Shown one piece after another: positions 49,446 through 61,725 of a stretch of DNA of 64,000 nt. Position 1 is the first letter of the stretch; the number at the start of each line of letters is the position of its first letter. This DNA comes from Glandiceps talaboti. Lineage: Eukaryota; Hemichordata; Enteropneusta; Spengelidae. The stretch covers positions 11,976,001 through 12,040,000 of the forward strand of contig NC_135558.1 of NCBI RefSeq assembly GCF_964340395.1. The letters run 5' to 3'. The notes under the pieces are model-generated. The model saw only the letters and a program-made list of their open reading frames with translations, ran no database searches and was not told where the DNA came from. The translations under genes were made by a program, and so were the position numbers.

Positions 49446-51291
49446 AATTGGTTAAACTTTGCAGCAAAATCACTTTTTTGAAAGTTTCTTGCAATACGCC
49501 ATGTTCCGGTTACTGAATATCTGGCCATTTCTCGAGTAGAAAAATGTAGGCACCACAAGAGGGCACACCAGATTTGGCAATGCAAGGGCTAACTTTTTTG
49601 TCATGACCACTGGTTGCATGAAGCACTGACTGAAATCTGTGTGATCTTAATAGAGTATTACAATAGTGGCTAGGCATGTTTTTGATTACTGGTTGTCACT
49701 AGGTAAAGTAGTATTGTGGGAACAACATAGAGAATGTGTGGTCACTTCATCTCTGCTGTCTTTATACTACAATACTCCATTATTCTGGCCCTCACTTCCT
49801 GCCACCAAATGGCTTGTGAACAGCACTCCTAGTGGCCAAACCATGAAATCTTTGATCTTTCCTATAACTGGAATATGGCGTATTGAATGTATGCAAACAG
49901 ACATTTACAGCAACAGCAAAGTAAAATGGATAAACAACCCAACAAATTAATTGTTTTGAAACCTTTGATACTATTCCACGAATGAATGAAGACTTGTATA
50001 GCAACTGTGCCTCAAAATAGCTGTATGGTTGAGGATTTGCCATTTATTTTAGATTCTTAATCTATAAAACAATTTTATCATGGCTTCCTACATGAAAAAT
50101 CAATGCAAAACGACATATACCAAGTCCTTATTTGTAACTAAATAAACTGCAAAACATTATAAACATATAAAATGTTTGTTATCGTACGTACATAACAAAC
50201 TTTTTACACAAATTTAAGCTTTTTGCAATGTATTGAGTTACCAACAGAGACATGGTCTATGTTGTTTCACATAGATGTTTCAAGTAGGAAGCCATGATAA
50301 CACTATTCTTTAGATTAAAAATTAAAAATAAAAACCAAATCCGCACCCATATGGCTACTTTAATTAAAGTGGAAGGGATGCAAGAACAAATTTTTTTTTC
50401 TTTTAAAAGTGAACGACATGAAATGCCTATCATTCTCGTTGTTTGTCACTTCTATCATATAAGGCAGTGAGATACAGTATCCAAATTAATACTATCATAT
50501 ACATCACCTGCATTGTTATGCATGATCTTATCACACACAATGGAAAAAATTCTGAATTTCATGTTGCCAAATACTTGTGGCAAATTCTTGGTACTACATT
50601 AAACTCAATGATGTAAGATTATACAGACTACATTTGGAGCATTCTTTCGCTCTCATGGAAAACTGGTATTTTCTACGAATTCTTAGGAGATATAAATCAT
50701 CGCAGCGTTTTTTATAGCAAATTCATCCATGTTCTCATGGAAACTATAACTTTTACAGGACCCATATTTTATGGAAAACTAGTATTTTTTATAGAAAACA
50801 TGTTGGTTTTGTCATGTAACACTAAGATTTTTATAGAACTCATATTTGTTGTAACTCTGGCATTTTTATAGAAAACTCATTGGCCTGCTCATGTAACACT
50901 AGTATTATAGAACCCCCATTTTTTTTTTTTTTAATTTTTTTTTTTTTATAGAAAACCCTTTGGTCTTCTTATGTAAAGCTATGATTGTTATAGAATTCAT
51001 ATTTCATGGAACACTGCAGTGTTTTCATAGAAAACTTTCTGGTTTTCTAAGCAACACTATGATTTTTATAGCATTCATATTATGGTACATTGCAGTGTTT
51101 TTTTTTCTTCCATTTTTTAGAACACCCATCGTTCTAATATGAAGCACAACAGTGTTAGAGTGATGGAATGCTCATAGTTATGAACGTATAAATTCCCTTC
51201 TCATTCCACACTGTTGTATTTTTATAAAATAATACCTTGTAATTGTTTTCTTGTAACACACCCCTATACATATACACAGCTGAGTGACTTG
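49446..51291 (-). other. Region downstream of UCK, possible 3' UTR, with an irregular repeat
   Basis: No coding signal. Between about 50640 and 51130 a loose tandem repeat (ATTTTTATAGAAAAC, CTCATGTAACACTA) recurs five to six times. On the minus strand several AATAAA-type signals exist, for example facing 50042, so the UCK polyadenylation site cannot be fixed. Confidence 0.45.
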
Positions 51292-51999
51292 TCAGTGAGG
51301 TCGACTGCTGCTGCTGTTGGAGGATACTGTTGAATCTGGTGGTGGTGGTCTAATCAGGGATCTACTACCATTACCGTTACCGTTACCATTCAAAGTTTTC
51401 AAACCACCATTCAGAATGTCTTTAATGTGCTGCACTATCAAACTTATTGCCACTGTAATGAGATAGAGAATAACTTTATCAAATTTGTGCTTTGATGGCG
51501 TAGATATCGGTGACAAATTGTTTCCTGTCAAGATCTTAGACACAAATATTAGAAACAAGCACCACATGTACACAAGGGTCCAATCTCAAATCCGATGTAG
51601 TGTACTCGCTGTGATTTCTTGTTAGCTTTTACTTTTATTGTTCATTCTTTTGTAGGCACCCATTATCTACATCTGACACAATACCATAGGTTTTTCCTGA
51701 ACCCAATCTCATACTTCCAAGTAGCCAACCAGAATCTATCTTACAATATAACACTCAACATTCGAAATTGAAGGAAAGAAAACTACCAAACAATAATGAT
51801 AACATCGTTGTCTGCACTCTGTGCTTGAGCTCTTTTCGAACAGATGCATGCAAGGACGGACAGACAGCAAACTGTAATAGCACCCGGGTGGTGGTGGGGG
51901 GTTACTCCTGATTTGATATGGATCATGTTTCATTTGAACAATTTTTTATTGAGCCACCAAATCTCAAGGCAATCAATCAGCCAGTTTTTGACTAAGTTG

Positions 52000-52039
<40 letters not shown>

Positions 52040-55000
52040 GACAGACACATTTTGTTTCAGCTATAGTCCTACTGAATTACTTTTAGTATTCAGTTGTGCT
52101 AAAATAACACAAAGAAACCAAATTTTTATCATATTCTCTGTACAGTTGATAAATTCCCAGCGTTATTTTAATACTTCACTAACCTTTGTTTTCAACACCC
52201 TTTGGAATGATTACATCAGCATACTTCTTGGTTGGAAGACAAAATTCTTCAAACGCTGGCTTTACAAATGTTGTGTACTGTGTTAAGACCTGTTCCAACT
52301 GTCTTCCTCTTTCATTGATATCTCTGAGTACTGGCAATATAGTGAGGATAAATGTGAACATTAGCATTTGTCCATGAACAGACTTTGGAGTGAAAGATGT
52401 CACATGTTTGAGAAATGGAGTTAACAAATGTATACATAGACTGAACCAACTCTTATGGCCATCACCCTCAGACTTGCTGAGTTCTAAAGTACCAAGAGTG
52501 TCAAGGAATCTTGTAATTTCTGAATTCTTGAGAAAATGAAAACAATATTCTAAATAGTGTTAAAATATTCACAACGGTATTAAAAAATGTCTCCTGTTGG
52601 TCTCAAACCAATTGCACACTTTGCGATTTCTTTTTGGCTGTTACGTTAGTGTTGTTCGTTCTTTTGTGAGTGCTCGTTACATACATCTGACACAACACCA
52701 TAGGCGTTCCTGTACCAAATCTTGTACTTACGAGTACCTAATCAATATCCGTCTTACAATATATACACTCAACATTCGAAATTGAAAGAAAGAGAACCAC
52801 CAAACAATAACGATAACATTGTTGTCTGCACTCTGTGCTCATGCTCTTTTCAAACAGAGCACTCTAAAGAACTGTACCCATATGTTTTGGCACATTACAC
52901 GTTCTCATTTGTTGAGTGAATTCACCCAGCACTTGGTATGGGACCACCTATGACCTACCTCTTCTGGACAATCTCGTATCTGGATCTGTATCTACAAATA
53001 ACTTCATCTGGAATATGGTTCTGGTATCTGGTAAGTAAAAAACTAGAATACCTTCTATGAGGATGACATCAGCTGGATAGATTATACTGTATTCGTCAGT
53101 TTTCCTACAAAGAGGGAAAGAATCATACAAACATTGGTTGACGTCTTCTGAAAATTGTTTGTAAACGATGTCACACAACTGCAAACGTGAAAGCATTTGA
53201 CTAGAACCTCTAGCCTTGTTCACTCACTGCCACTAGAGGGCATAGTAACAGATTGGGACTGAATGAATGTGACGATGTTGGATAGGCCACAACTGATGAG
53301 CATAGATCCCAGGTAGTCAGTATCGTCCTCCGTCAATAGTGTATTTGTTCTGTACTATAAACTGAAAATTTCCTTGGAACATAATTCACACTGAGTATAA
53401 TGTTTAACACCTTAGCAGTTTTGGGGTTCATGTAGACTGACACCCGTCCCCTTGGGACATTTTTTTTTTGAAGTGTCATAATCTTCAAACGTTTTGAGTC
53501 TGTTTTTCACTTTTAGTTTTTTAAGGAAAATGTCCTCAATTTTTTATTTTATTTTCCCCAGTTACATGTAGTCTTCCAAGTCTCCGCGTACTGTAGTTCA
53601 GTATAGTCTTACACTTGGTACTTACCGAGCATGTGTTTTGAAATCGTAGACTGGGATCTTGACACTTTTTCCTTTACTGATATCGATTAAGGTCTGTTTG
53701 AACAAATTATGGTCGAAGGCATCTACAATAAAATTGTGAAAATATTGAAATGATGACGTTATTAATGATATCACGGAAATGTCTCCTAAAACTACACTGT
53801 CCATACTGTAATATCTTGGATTCAAAATGAACTATGGCACTTCGAACTATGATAACAAATTGAAATATGGTTAGTCTCCCTTGACCCTTAACCCAAGCCT
53901 AATTTATAGCTCGCGCAGCAGCCGCGTAGTGGCACATGACTAGTACGCATGCGTATCCTATATACTAAGCGAAGTTTTTGTGGTGGTTTCACCCAAGGAT
54001 GCATTGTGGCGCAGTGACTACGCATGCGTGTTCAATATATACTATGGGCATTCTCCACACGGAGGGCACTATCTACAATATCATGAGGCAGCTGGTTACA
54101 CTTACAATGCACCCTGTGCGAGCTTATGGGCTTTGCCTAGTTATCATATTATCATCTTCAATGTGTTCAATGACACAGTTCTAATGTTTCCCTCATATGA
54201 TAAAGTAATATAGACTGTCGGATATGTCCTGTTGCTCAGCTCTAGCTGGCCTTTCTCCTACATCAAAGGGGTTAACTGATGCCTGAGGCTGCCCATCATG
54301 GTGTACCTTTGCAGACTAAAGGTAGCAATAAACGTGTAAAAATGTATATACATACTTGAATAGACTCACATTTGTTGGCATAAACTAATACACAACCACT
54401 TACACACAACTGAACATATAAATTAAGATATATTTACTTCATACCTGGATGGTCAAAATTAAACTGTCCTTTGAAGGCTTTGGTTTTTTCGGCTTCTGTA
54501 AGATTTCTGTAGAAACTTTCCTGACTTATCGTAGCAACCTGTCTTTGTTTCTTGTCTACTTCGTGTTGGCCTAGTTCTTCCATTATCTTCTGACACACCG
54601 ACGACTAAAAGAAAAGGAAGGTGAAAGCTTACCACAAAGGATTTCAAGGACGTCTGGCGAGTCCATTGCCACATCAATTATCATACCACTGAGAGAACCT
54701 GGGATTGTATACCTGGCCTTTAATAAACCTTAGTATAGATTTTTTCATTTCTCTAATATTTTTTTTCGCATAAATTAATGATATTGATAAATGGTAACAT
54801 GTTATTGCAATAAATGAAGACTAAACAAACGTTCACTGTATCCCAGCCCACGCATGACACAGAAAGTGCAAGGGGGCATGTCGTCATGAACTGAAAATAT
54901 TTTGAGCAGGATGCGCGCTAACAAATAGCGTTTTGATCGCCCGTGGTTTCACTGCGAATATAAAGGTGATACTGTGATCATATTGTGAACTTTAATAACT

Positions 55001-55481
55001 TAAAGAATAAAACACGGAAGTCTTTCTCGCAGTGCGAGTGTCTGTAGTCAACTTTCGTGACGCAACGTTCAGCAATCATGCAATGTGTCTCACGTTGTGG
55101 CAGCTGCGCCTCACTGAACATGATAAATTTCAAACCTTTTTCGCAAAACAGAATTGTGAAAATGTTTGCTGTGTTTTTAACGATACCCATATCAGTATGT
55201 TTCTGTAGTTCTAATATGTTGACGTTTGCAAAATTACACAAAGAACCACGTGGCTCCGTGCGTCAACACTGTTGACACTGCATTGACGAATGCAACATAC
55301 GGAGTTCTAGTACTTTTCCCCGACAATATAGTGACATATTTCCCGAAATACTGGTTCATCGTCTTTTTATATACTTTACCTTTCCAGATGCTGTCCCCCC
55401 TGCAACCCCAATGAGGAACGGTAGGCGTGGATATCCGTTTTTCGTCGGAGCAGCATCGCCTTGCGCTTTATTGGCCGCCAT
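51292..55481 (-). CDS. UCK2: Uridine-cytidine kinase (complete, six exons)
   Basis: Minus-strand exons 55481-55380, 54604-54445, 53722-53626, 53104-52959, 52330-52184 and 51452-51292 join in phase to 813 nt (270 residues; human UCK2 is 261). The enzyme phosphorylates uridine and cytidine with ATP in the pyrimidine salvage pathway in the cytosol. The P-loop GGTASGKSSVC lies at about residues 28-38 and is split by intron 1. [83 protein letters not shown] and [14 protein letters not shown] follow in the family's order. The C-terminal tail (NGNGNG, PPPP, Ser-run, RPH) is low complexity. No key residue is missing. It is divergent from TMCO1 with 295 bp between start codons. UCK1/UCK2 assignment rests on synteny and overall resemblance. 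Confidence 0.95.
51595..51845 (+). repeat. Interspersed repeat in UCK intron 5, copy 1
   Basis: About 250 bp with ATCTACATCTGACACAATAC, ACTCAACATTCGAAATTGAA and CAAACAATAATGATAACAT, repeated in direct orientation at 52595-52862 with about 80 percent identity by eye. The two copies lie in different introns of the kinase gene. Confidence 0.75.
52002..52046 (+). repeat. (CA)n/(CAGA)n microsatellite
   Basis: About 17 CA units then CAGACAGACAGA. Confidence 0.9.
52595..52862 (+). repeat. Interspersed repeat in UCK intron 4, copy 2
   Basis: Partner of 51595-51845, with CATACATCTGACACAACACC, ACTCAACATTCGAAATTGAA and CAAACAATAACGATAACAT. No terminal repeats resolved. Confidence 0.75.
54213..54320. 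mobile_element. Small MITE-like inverted repeat in UCK intron 2
   Basis: Ends TAGACTGTCGGATATG and GTACCTTTGCAGACTA are imperfectly inverted and resemble the better-preserved element at 58278-58385. Confidence 0.4.
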
Positions 55482-55776
55482 GATAATGAACACGCTTTGC
55501 ACTCCGTAAGCTATCGGAAAAAGAATATCCTGTTTACAAAATAAGAACCTGTTATTATTTTACAGAGCCATATCTAAATATTCTGTAATAGATATCGTTT
55601 CTGTCAGACCTACTTTTGGTATCTTCTGTTTATCAATTCTCATACCACCACTCGAACAAAAAAGTGTTTTTTTCAAAAGGCAGCACGCCGGTAATAAGAA
55701 CAAACTTACGTGGTCTTTCGCCCTCTAAGAATCTTCGCTTGTTATTTTCAGCGTACGGTACATTGGGTCTTTTACC
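55482..55776. promoter_or_regulatory. Shared bidirectional promoter region of UCK and TMCO1
   Basis: 295 bp separate the start codons of the divergent UCK (-) and TMCO1 (+) genes, so the promoters and 5' UTRs of both must lie here unless a non-coding upstream exon exists. No TATA box stands at a suitable place for either gene. This fits a TATA-less housekeeping promoter. Confidence 0.75.
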
Positions 55777-58700
55777 ATGATTGAGGATACACTTCTGATT
55801 GTTGTGATTTCCATTTGCACAGCCTTGTTGGCTGAAGGTTAGTCAAGGCCATACTACTTATAGGTTTTTTAAATGTCAAGAACACTACATAGTTTACGTG
55901 TGATCTGAAAACCTGTTTGGCAGTCCAGTCGAGCCTTTACGTGCACCATGGTAATGTATGGTTTCCAATGGCTCCACAGTCACTTGTGGGCTGGGATTAC
56001 GTGTGACCAAAATTAACACTTGTTGTAATATAATTTCACGCAAATTCCTACAAAATGTCACCAGATCGGACACATATTGTAATGAATTATAATTGCAATA
56101 CAGGAAATAGGAAAATGTATTAGTTGATTGCTAGGGAGTGGTCAGTTTCTTGGGGGGGGGGGATTCAGAATGGACTTTTCATAGTTAAAACACAATGCCT
56201 GTAAACTCCTCCCCCACACATGTAAACACCAAGGATATGAGATCCAAACTTTTTCTCGTGCTGGGTACATTTATCCTAGTTCAGAGAGTAGACGCTAAAG
56301 CCCAGTTTAAGTAATCAGACTCAACACAAATCTTACTAACATTGCTACATTTTATCGTCTTGCTCAACAAATATATTTTAGTTCTAAGATTTTGTTGAGT
56401 CAGATGATAAAATGTAGCAGTGTTAGTAAGGTTTTTGTCGAGCCAGCTGGCAGCTGACCAGACAAGTTTTTTTCTCCTGCAGGTTTTGTGTTTTTAATTG
56501 TTACTACATGTATCAAATATCCTGAAGTTACGTACATGTGTGACAGTGCCTCTTTTCTCAACTGACTTTCAGCTATGCATGACACTGCAGACATTCTGTC
56601 ATTTTATAAGTCATGCCCGGATTTGTACACCATTGTTAATGGGTGTCATGAATAGGCCATTCAGACTTCAAACAGGAAATTGAGAATACAGTGCCCTCGC
56701 TCAAATTGGGGGTATCAACATCTCATAGTGCCGTTTCTTATGAGCTCTGTCCCTTGGTATTCTGTAGAAGTGTAAATCAGGGATGTTTTTCATATTGTTC
56801 AGACATCAGGAAAGCAACAGTGCTCTCTGATTAACCAAATAACCATGTATACAGGTACACACAGACAGGAATTCGACATGGTAAATTTTGGAAAGGCCTA
56901 TTCTACATGCTACCATTTGCAGGCATCACAAGTTCATGGATCCATTTACCATACTGTAAGCTAAATTTGTATTCTGAATGCACCTAATATAGTTCATATA
57001 GAGTTACATGTACCAATCTTTAACTAACTAAAGTAAATAATATCACTTTTTCTTCATTTCTGTACAGGAATCACATACTTATTAGTTTATAGAACAGAAA
57101 AATACCAGAAGTTGAAATCAGAAGTTGAAAAGCAGAGTAAAAAATGTAAGTACACATACAAGGAGTGATGTATCTCACATTATGAAATTAGTGTACATAA
57201 GGATGCAGTTTGGTATTGTGTGCAGTTTTATGTAAGGCCTAAAGATAAAAATTGTTTGGTTCCGGTTACCCGATCCCACCTAGTTTTTCACTGCTGACCC
57301 TAAACTTTTTTCTAAATATTCGAGAAAAAAAAATCATGAAAATTGTGGTCTCGCCAGAAATAGTGGATGCGGAATCTGACACCAACTTAAAAGAGACAAT
57401 ATAAAACTGTTCTTCCAATCTGTAATGGCTGTATATCTGATGAGAAGAAATAAATAACACAGATATATAGGAATTTTGGAAAGGCCTATTCTACATGCTG
57501 GCAAAACATAACTACATGTTGGAAAACATAACTACCTGAACTAGACACTCACACATAAAAAAATATAATAAAATAAAATAAAAAATCTACCTACTCCACC
57601 TATTCTAAAATTGAGCGTAATTGGAACCACACACTTTTTTATTAGGCCTAAATGTTAATTACATATACTATTTTATAGGAAAAATACACAAGTAAATCAT
57701 ATAGCTAGGTAGTTGTCTGCAATTGTACTTTATAAATTTGAATAGAATCCTCTTTCTCCCAACTTGTACTTATTTATCAACTAAGTGTAAGTTGGGAGAA
57801 AACTTGCCTACAAAGAAATACCCTTAGGGAGAAAGAGAATTAACAGTGTTCTCTCTAGAAATAGAAAAGCACAGTGCTCACACCATCCTTCCATCCACGG
57901 CATTATGCTTGGCAAGTTTCTGCCATGCTGTAGAAGGGTTCTATAATCCTCGAGTGGTAGTAATCTTTGAATGACAATATTGTGCATGACTCAAAATAAT
58001 GAAAAAAAATCACTCGCCCACTTGACAACTAGAAAACAAAAAGCACTGGTACTTGTCTGAAGAAAAAATACTTGTCCACAAAGCAGATATTTTTTGCAGC
58101 CAACATATGCACTGCAGTGATCAATCAATTTTTTTTATTTGCTAAAAATGTCAAAAATATCTCATCAAAAGATTCTGCTGGTACAGCATTCAACTTTCAC
58201 AGGAATAGAAATGGTTGACCTCAATCTTCATGTATGTATGCATGTTAAATATGAACATGTCAAAAGTATGGTTCAGTGTAGACTGTAAGATACGTCGTGA
58301 CGTTTCGCCCTCACCGGCCTCCTCTCACAGTTAGGGGTTGGTCGATGTTTGAGGGCGCACCGTCACGGAGTACCTTACAGACTAGGTTCAGTGTTGAGGA
58401 CTTGCAATGTGTTCACTATTAAGCAAATTTACATGCTATTGATATGCAAATCATTATGCAAATTACCCATCATCTCTCCCAGACAACATTACTTGACACT
58501 GCCATTGACGAACTGTTTACCATGACAATATAGTATGAAAACAATGGAAAAATATTGCATCTCAAGTTCAGGTATAAAACTATATGATTCACAAAATGAT
58601 CAATGCTGAGAACTGACCTAAAATGTTAACTGAAGGTGTTTGTACACCTGTTATTTGGCGAGTACACTACTGGCTGAAATACTACTACTGTGTATCACCA

Positions 58701-60419
58701 GCAGTGAGCTTCAGTTTTGTAAGATTGTAGATATAACATATGTTTTAACATTAAATGTTGATTTTGTGCGTGATTTACAACACTATTCATTTTTTTCTTT
58801 GACAGTGGAAAGAACAAAGGAAAATGTTGGAGAGTCAATTGACAAAGGACAAAAGAAGAAACTGGGTATGTATTCTATCTGTTCAAGTCTAAATCATATT
58901 TTTTAGAAACAACGAAACGAAAAATGCGAGGAGATGATGTATCACCTAATATTATTGTAATCCTGACAATGTTCATCAAATTTCAACTTAAATGTTTTTA
59001 TGGAGGGAAGATAAATGTGCAAATATGTCGTCGTTGTGAATGACTTGTAGCTATTTGTACTGTTTAAAAATGTACAACTATCATGTAAAACAAATTACAG
59101 TCCAATAAGCAATCATGTTACATCAGAATAGATAACTATATTGTCCAATGAACAAGCATTTCACATCAAAATAGACAATTTCAGTGTCCAATGAGCAATC
59201 ATGTTACATCAGTGTAAATAATCACATTGTCTAATTAGCAATCATTTTCTTAAAAGTAATACTGAATCAAGGGCTTTCCAGTTCAAGCTATATCCATTTT
59301 GTATTTCATAAATGTTTTCATTTCCATTCTACAGAACGCCAAGAAGAGAAGCTGAAAAATAATAATCGCGATTTATCAATGGTGAAGATGAAATCCATGT
59401 TTGCTATTGGCTTTGCCTTTACTGCTTTAATGGGAATGTTTAATTCAATGTGAGTATTTGGAGTTTATTACAGTGAGCCCCATAAATTATTGTATTGAGC
59501 TGGATTAGCGCCCTCATACAGGCAAAGCCCCAATGCTCTTGTTTTAACAAGCTTTGCTTTGTGAAAAGATTTTGTTTAACCTCCCCATTATGTATCAACA
59601 AAGATGTGCTGGTGCGGAAACTAATAAAGGGTTAATGCCATATTTGAGGGTATGTTTAAGTAAACTTTGGAGAAATCAAGAGCTTTATATAGGATCAAAA
59701 TTGAAGAGCTGGTGATGAAACAAGATATACATAATGATATGAACTGTAAAGTTAGCAATACAGTACTCCTAGTCTTACAAAGCGTTACCAAAAGTAAAAT
59801 CAAGCCCAGCTTTAATGTTTGAACCATAAAAAACATTGTTCAATAAAATTCATACAGTTTTGTGAGTGATGTCTAGAGAAAGAAACAATCTCATAAGTGA
59901 TGTAAATTTGGTTCTCAAATCACTTTTCTATTATCTTCTCTGTGCAGATTTGATGGCCGTGTGGTTGCCAAGTTACCATTTGTTCCCATCTCATGGATAC
60001 AAGGTCTGTCTCATCGAAATCTTCTTGGTGAAGACTACACAGATTGTTCATTTATTTTTCTCTATATCTTATGCACTATGTCTATTCGTCAGGTGAGTTA
60101 GTCTTTGTCAGCCTGTTGTTTTTTGGTTTGAGGGTGTCATTTTTTAGCTTATGTTTTTTTTTTTACTAAAATTTACTTTTTTTAGACCTAATTTGAATTG
60201 CTGATAAACAAGACTTTGCCTCAAGCTATTCAACTAGCAGTCCAAAAATAAGATCATTACAACATTTCACTGCAGTCAGCCCAGTACAAATTGATTTGTT
60301 GTTATCAAACACACAGACAGACAGACAGACAGACAGACACAGACAGACAGACAGGCACAGACAGACAGACACACGCATACACACATACACATACATACAC
60401 ACATACACACACATACACA

Positions 60420-60462
<43 letters not shown>

Positions 60463-60745
60463 CTCCATGCCTATACAATGTAGTACTACTGAACCTCAAT
60501 TCAGTTGTTCTGAATATTTACCATTAGTTGAATATAATCACATAAAGGAAGGATTATAGATAAAAAGTAAACATTTTATGAACATGAAACACAAAATGTC
60601 TCCATATACCAAAACAAAATGAGACTAATGTATTTCTTTTTCTTTTTTCCCCCAGAATATTCAGAAGTTACTTGGTTTTGCCCCATCACGCTCTGCCAAT
60701 AAACAAGCTGGTAGTATGTGGGCACCACCAACACAAAGCAAGTAA
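55777..60745 (+). CDS. TMCO1: TMCO1, ER calcium load-activated channel / translocon-associated protein (complete, six exons)
   Basis: Exons 55777-55837, 57068-57145, 58806-58865, 59335-59449, 59948-60092 and 60656-60745 (TAA) join in phase to 182 residues plus stop; human TMCO1 is about 188. It starts MIEDTLLIVVISICTALLAE, a first membrane segment. A basic coiled coil (about 30-85; YRTEKYQKLKSEVEKQSKK, GQKKKLERQEEKLK) follows, then DLSMVKMKSMFAIGFAFTA as a second membrane segment. FDGRVVAKLPFVPISWIQGL, SHRNLLGEDYTDCSFIFLYI and QKLLGFAPSRSANK are near-invariant family blocks. TMCO1 is an ER protein of the Oxa1/EMC3/GET1 superfamily, reported as a calcium leak channel and as part of a multipass translocon. 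No residue loss or frameshift is visible. It is divergent from UCK. Confidence 0.96.
56128..56175 (+). mobile_element. Fragment of the GGGACCGG-ended transposon
   Basis: CTAGGGAGTGGTCAGTTTCT followed by a G-run and GATTCAGAA resembles the left end of the elements at 4729 and 21973. The rest of the element is not recognisable. Confidence 0.45.
56323..56440. repeat. Hairpin repeat in TMCO1 intron 1
   Basis: Left arm CTTACTAACATTGCTACATT..ATCGTC; right arm GATGATAAAATGTAGCAGTG..TTAGTAAG. The arms are about 45 bp and match the tandem units at 24290-24545. Confidence 0.75.
56650..56903. mobile_element. MITE with GAATAGGCC ends, copy 2
   Basis: GAATAGGCCATTCAGACTTC at the left and TTTTGGAAAGGCCTATTC at the right are inverted. 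The interior matches 45528-45800. A lone right end (TTTTGGAAAGGCCTATTC) recurs near 57474-57491 inside the neighbouring MITE. Confidence 0.78.
57235..57649. mobile_element. MITE with AGGCCT ends, copy 2 (opposite orientation)
   Basis: AGGCCTAAAGATAAAAATTG on the left pairs with the TTTTTTATTAGGCCT right end. It shares GGTTCCGGTTACCCGA, CTAGTTTTTCACTGC and GTTCTTCCAATCTGTAATGG (in reverse) with 10299-10681. It carries a fragment of the GAATAGGCC MITE inside. Confidence 0.72.
58278..58385. mobile_element. Small MITE in TMCO1 intron 2
   Basis: Inverted ends of about 34 bp: TAGACTGTAAGATACGTCGT on the left and GAGTACCTTACAGACTA on the right, with inner CGCCCTCA / TGAGGGCG. Total 108 bp. Confidence 0.72.
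59098..59252 (+). repeat. About 42-bp tandem repeat in TMCO1 intron 3
   Basis: Four units of the form TGTCCAATGAGCAATCATGT then TACATCAGAATAGATAA. Confidence 0.75.
60305..60460 (+). repeat. (CAGA)n/(CA)n compound microsatellite in TMCO1 intron 5
   Basis: ACAGACAG tracts, then CACATACA, then about 18 CA units. The overlapping poly-Thr-His and Cys-Val ORFs are artefacts. Confidence 0.95.
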
Positions 60746-61022
60746 CAAAGTCAAGATGCAGAAGTCCCAAAGAACATTTCACTGAATATTATTGTCAATG
60801 CCAGTCTAAAGCCATTGTTTAACTCAACAGAGAGCAAGTAATAAACTCAAGATGCTGGAACTCCCGAAGAACATTTCACTGAATATTACGACCAATGCCA
60901 ATCTAAAGCCTTTTTTGTAGCTCAACACAAATCTCATGTAATAAACTAACAATACTGAAATTCAAATAATGACATTTCACTGAATAGTTTTACCAATGCC
61001 AATCTAAAACCATTGTTAAATT
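60731..61022 (+). repeat. Triplicated about 97-bp unit at the TMCO1 stop codon and 3' UTR
   Basis: Three direct units begin at about 60731, 60828 and 60925. Shared blocks are GCAAGTAA(T/C)AAA, AACATTTCACTGAATA and CAATGCCAATCTAAAGCC. The first unit contains the last codons and stop (AGC AAG TAA), and the later units preserve AGCAAGTAA or a variant, so the 3' UTR grew by duplication of the end of the gene. Confidence 0.78.
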
Positions 61023-61495
61023 ACCAAAATAGTCAAAATTTTTGAAAAATTCATGCAGACTATTATTAAACAAAAGTGTATTTCCAGCCCAAGAGTGCAA
61101 AGCTCTCCAACATCCATCCAGCAATCTATGCATTCACCATTTTCATATATTTTCAAATATTTCTCTTACATTGCATGCAAGCTAACACAAATTAAAGTTG
61201 GCATATGCACCTCATTTTGCGGGTCCTAACCAGAAAATAATAGTAGTGTCATAGAAAATTTGCATAACAAGAGAAGACAATGTTTTCATCATTGGGTGGA
61301 CCTCACAATTCTACAAAGGGGTATGGTAACCCCACTTTTTTTGACAACCTGATAGAAATGGCTGTCTTTTTGTCATGTAGATATTTTTTTTATACCAAGG
61401 CTAGGGAGTTATCTTGTAGTTTGTTTGTGTAACATTTTCCATCTATAGCATTGAGAGATTTTGATGGTAAATACAGTTTGTGTACTATTTTGAGA

Positions 61496-61501
61496 AATAA
61501 A
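61496..61501 (+). terminator. Candidate TMCO1 polyadenylation signal
   Basis: AATAAA followed within 20-40 bp by TG-rich sequence (GATAGTGTGGTGATTGT). Earlier AATAAA copies at about 60840 and 60940 fall inside the triplicated unit and could also be used. Confidence 0.5.
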
Positions 61502-61637
61502 TTGTTCTTTGAGATAGTGTGGTGATTGTCAACTAGTGACTGGCTGTCTGTGTTTTTGGAATGTTCAATATGATTGGAATGAGTGTAGTAAATGATATTA
61601 GTGTAGCTTGCCAGACTAGTGGCTAATATGTCTTCCT

Positions 61638-61725
61638 AATTGTCCCTTCCACAAAGACATGAAGGGGGTGACACAAGTCACTTGGGTCACTCCTTCATGC
61701 CTTTGTCACTTGGACAGTTATGAAG
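61638..61725. repeat. Long hairpin downstream of TMCO1
   Basis: ACAAAGACATGAAGGGGGTG on the left pairs with GGTCACTCCTTCATGCCTTT on the right around a loop of about 12 bp. Outer bases AATTGTCC/GGACAGTT also pair. Size and shape are like an animal miRNA precursor, but a MITE relic is equally possible. Confidence 0.6.
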
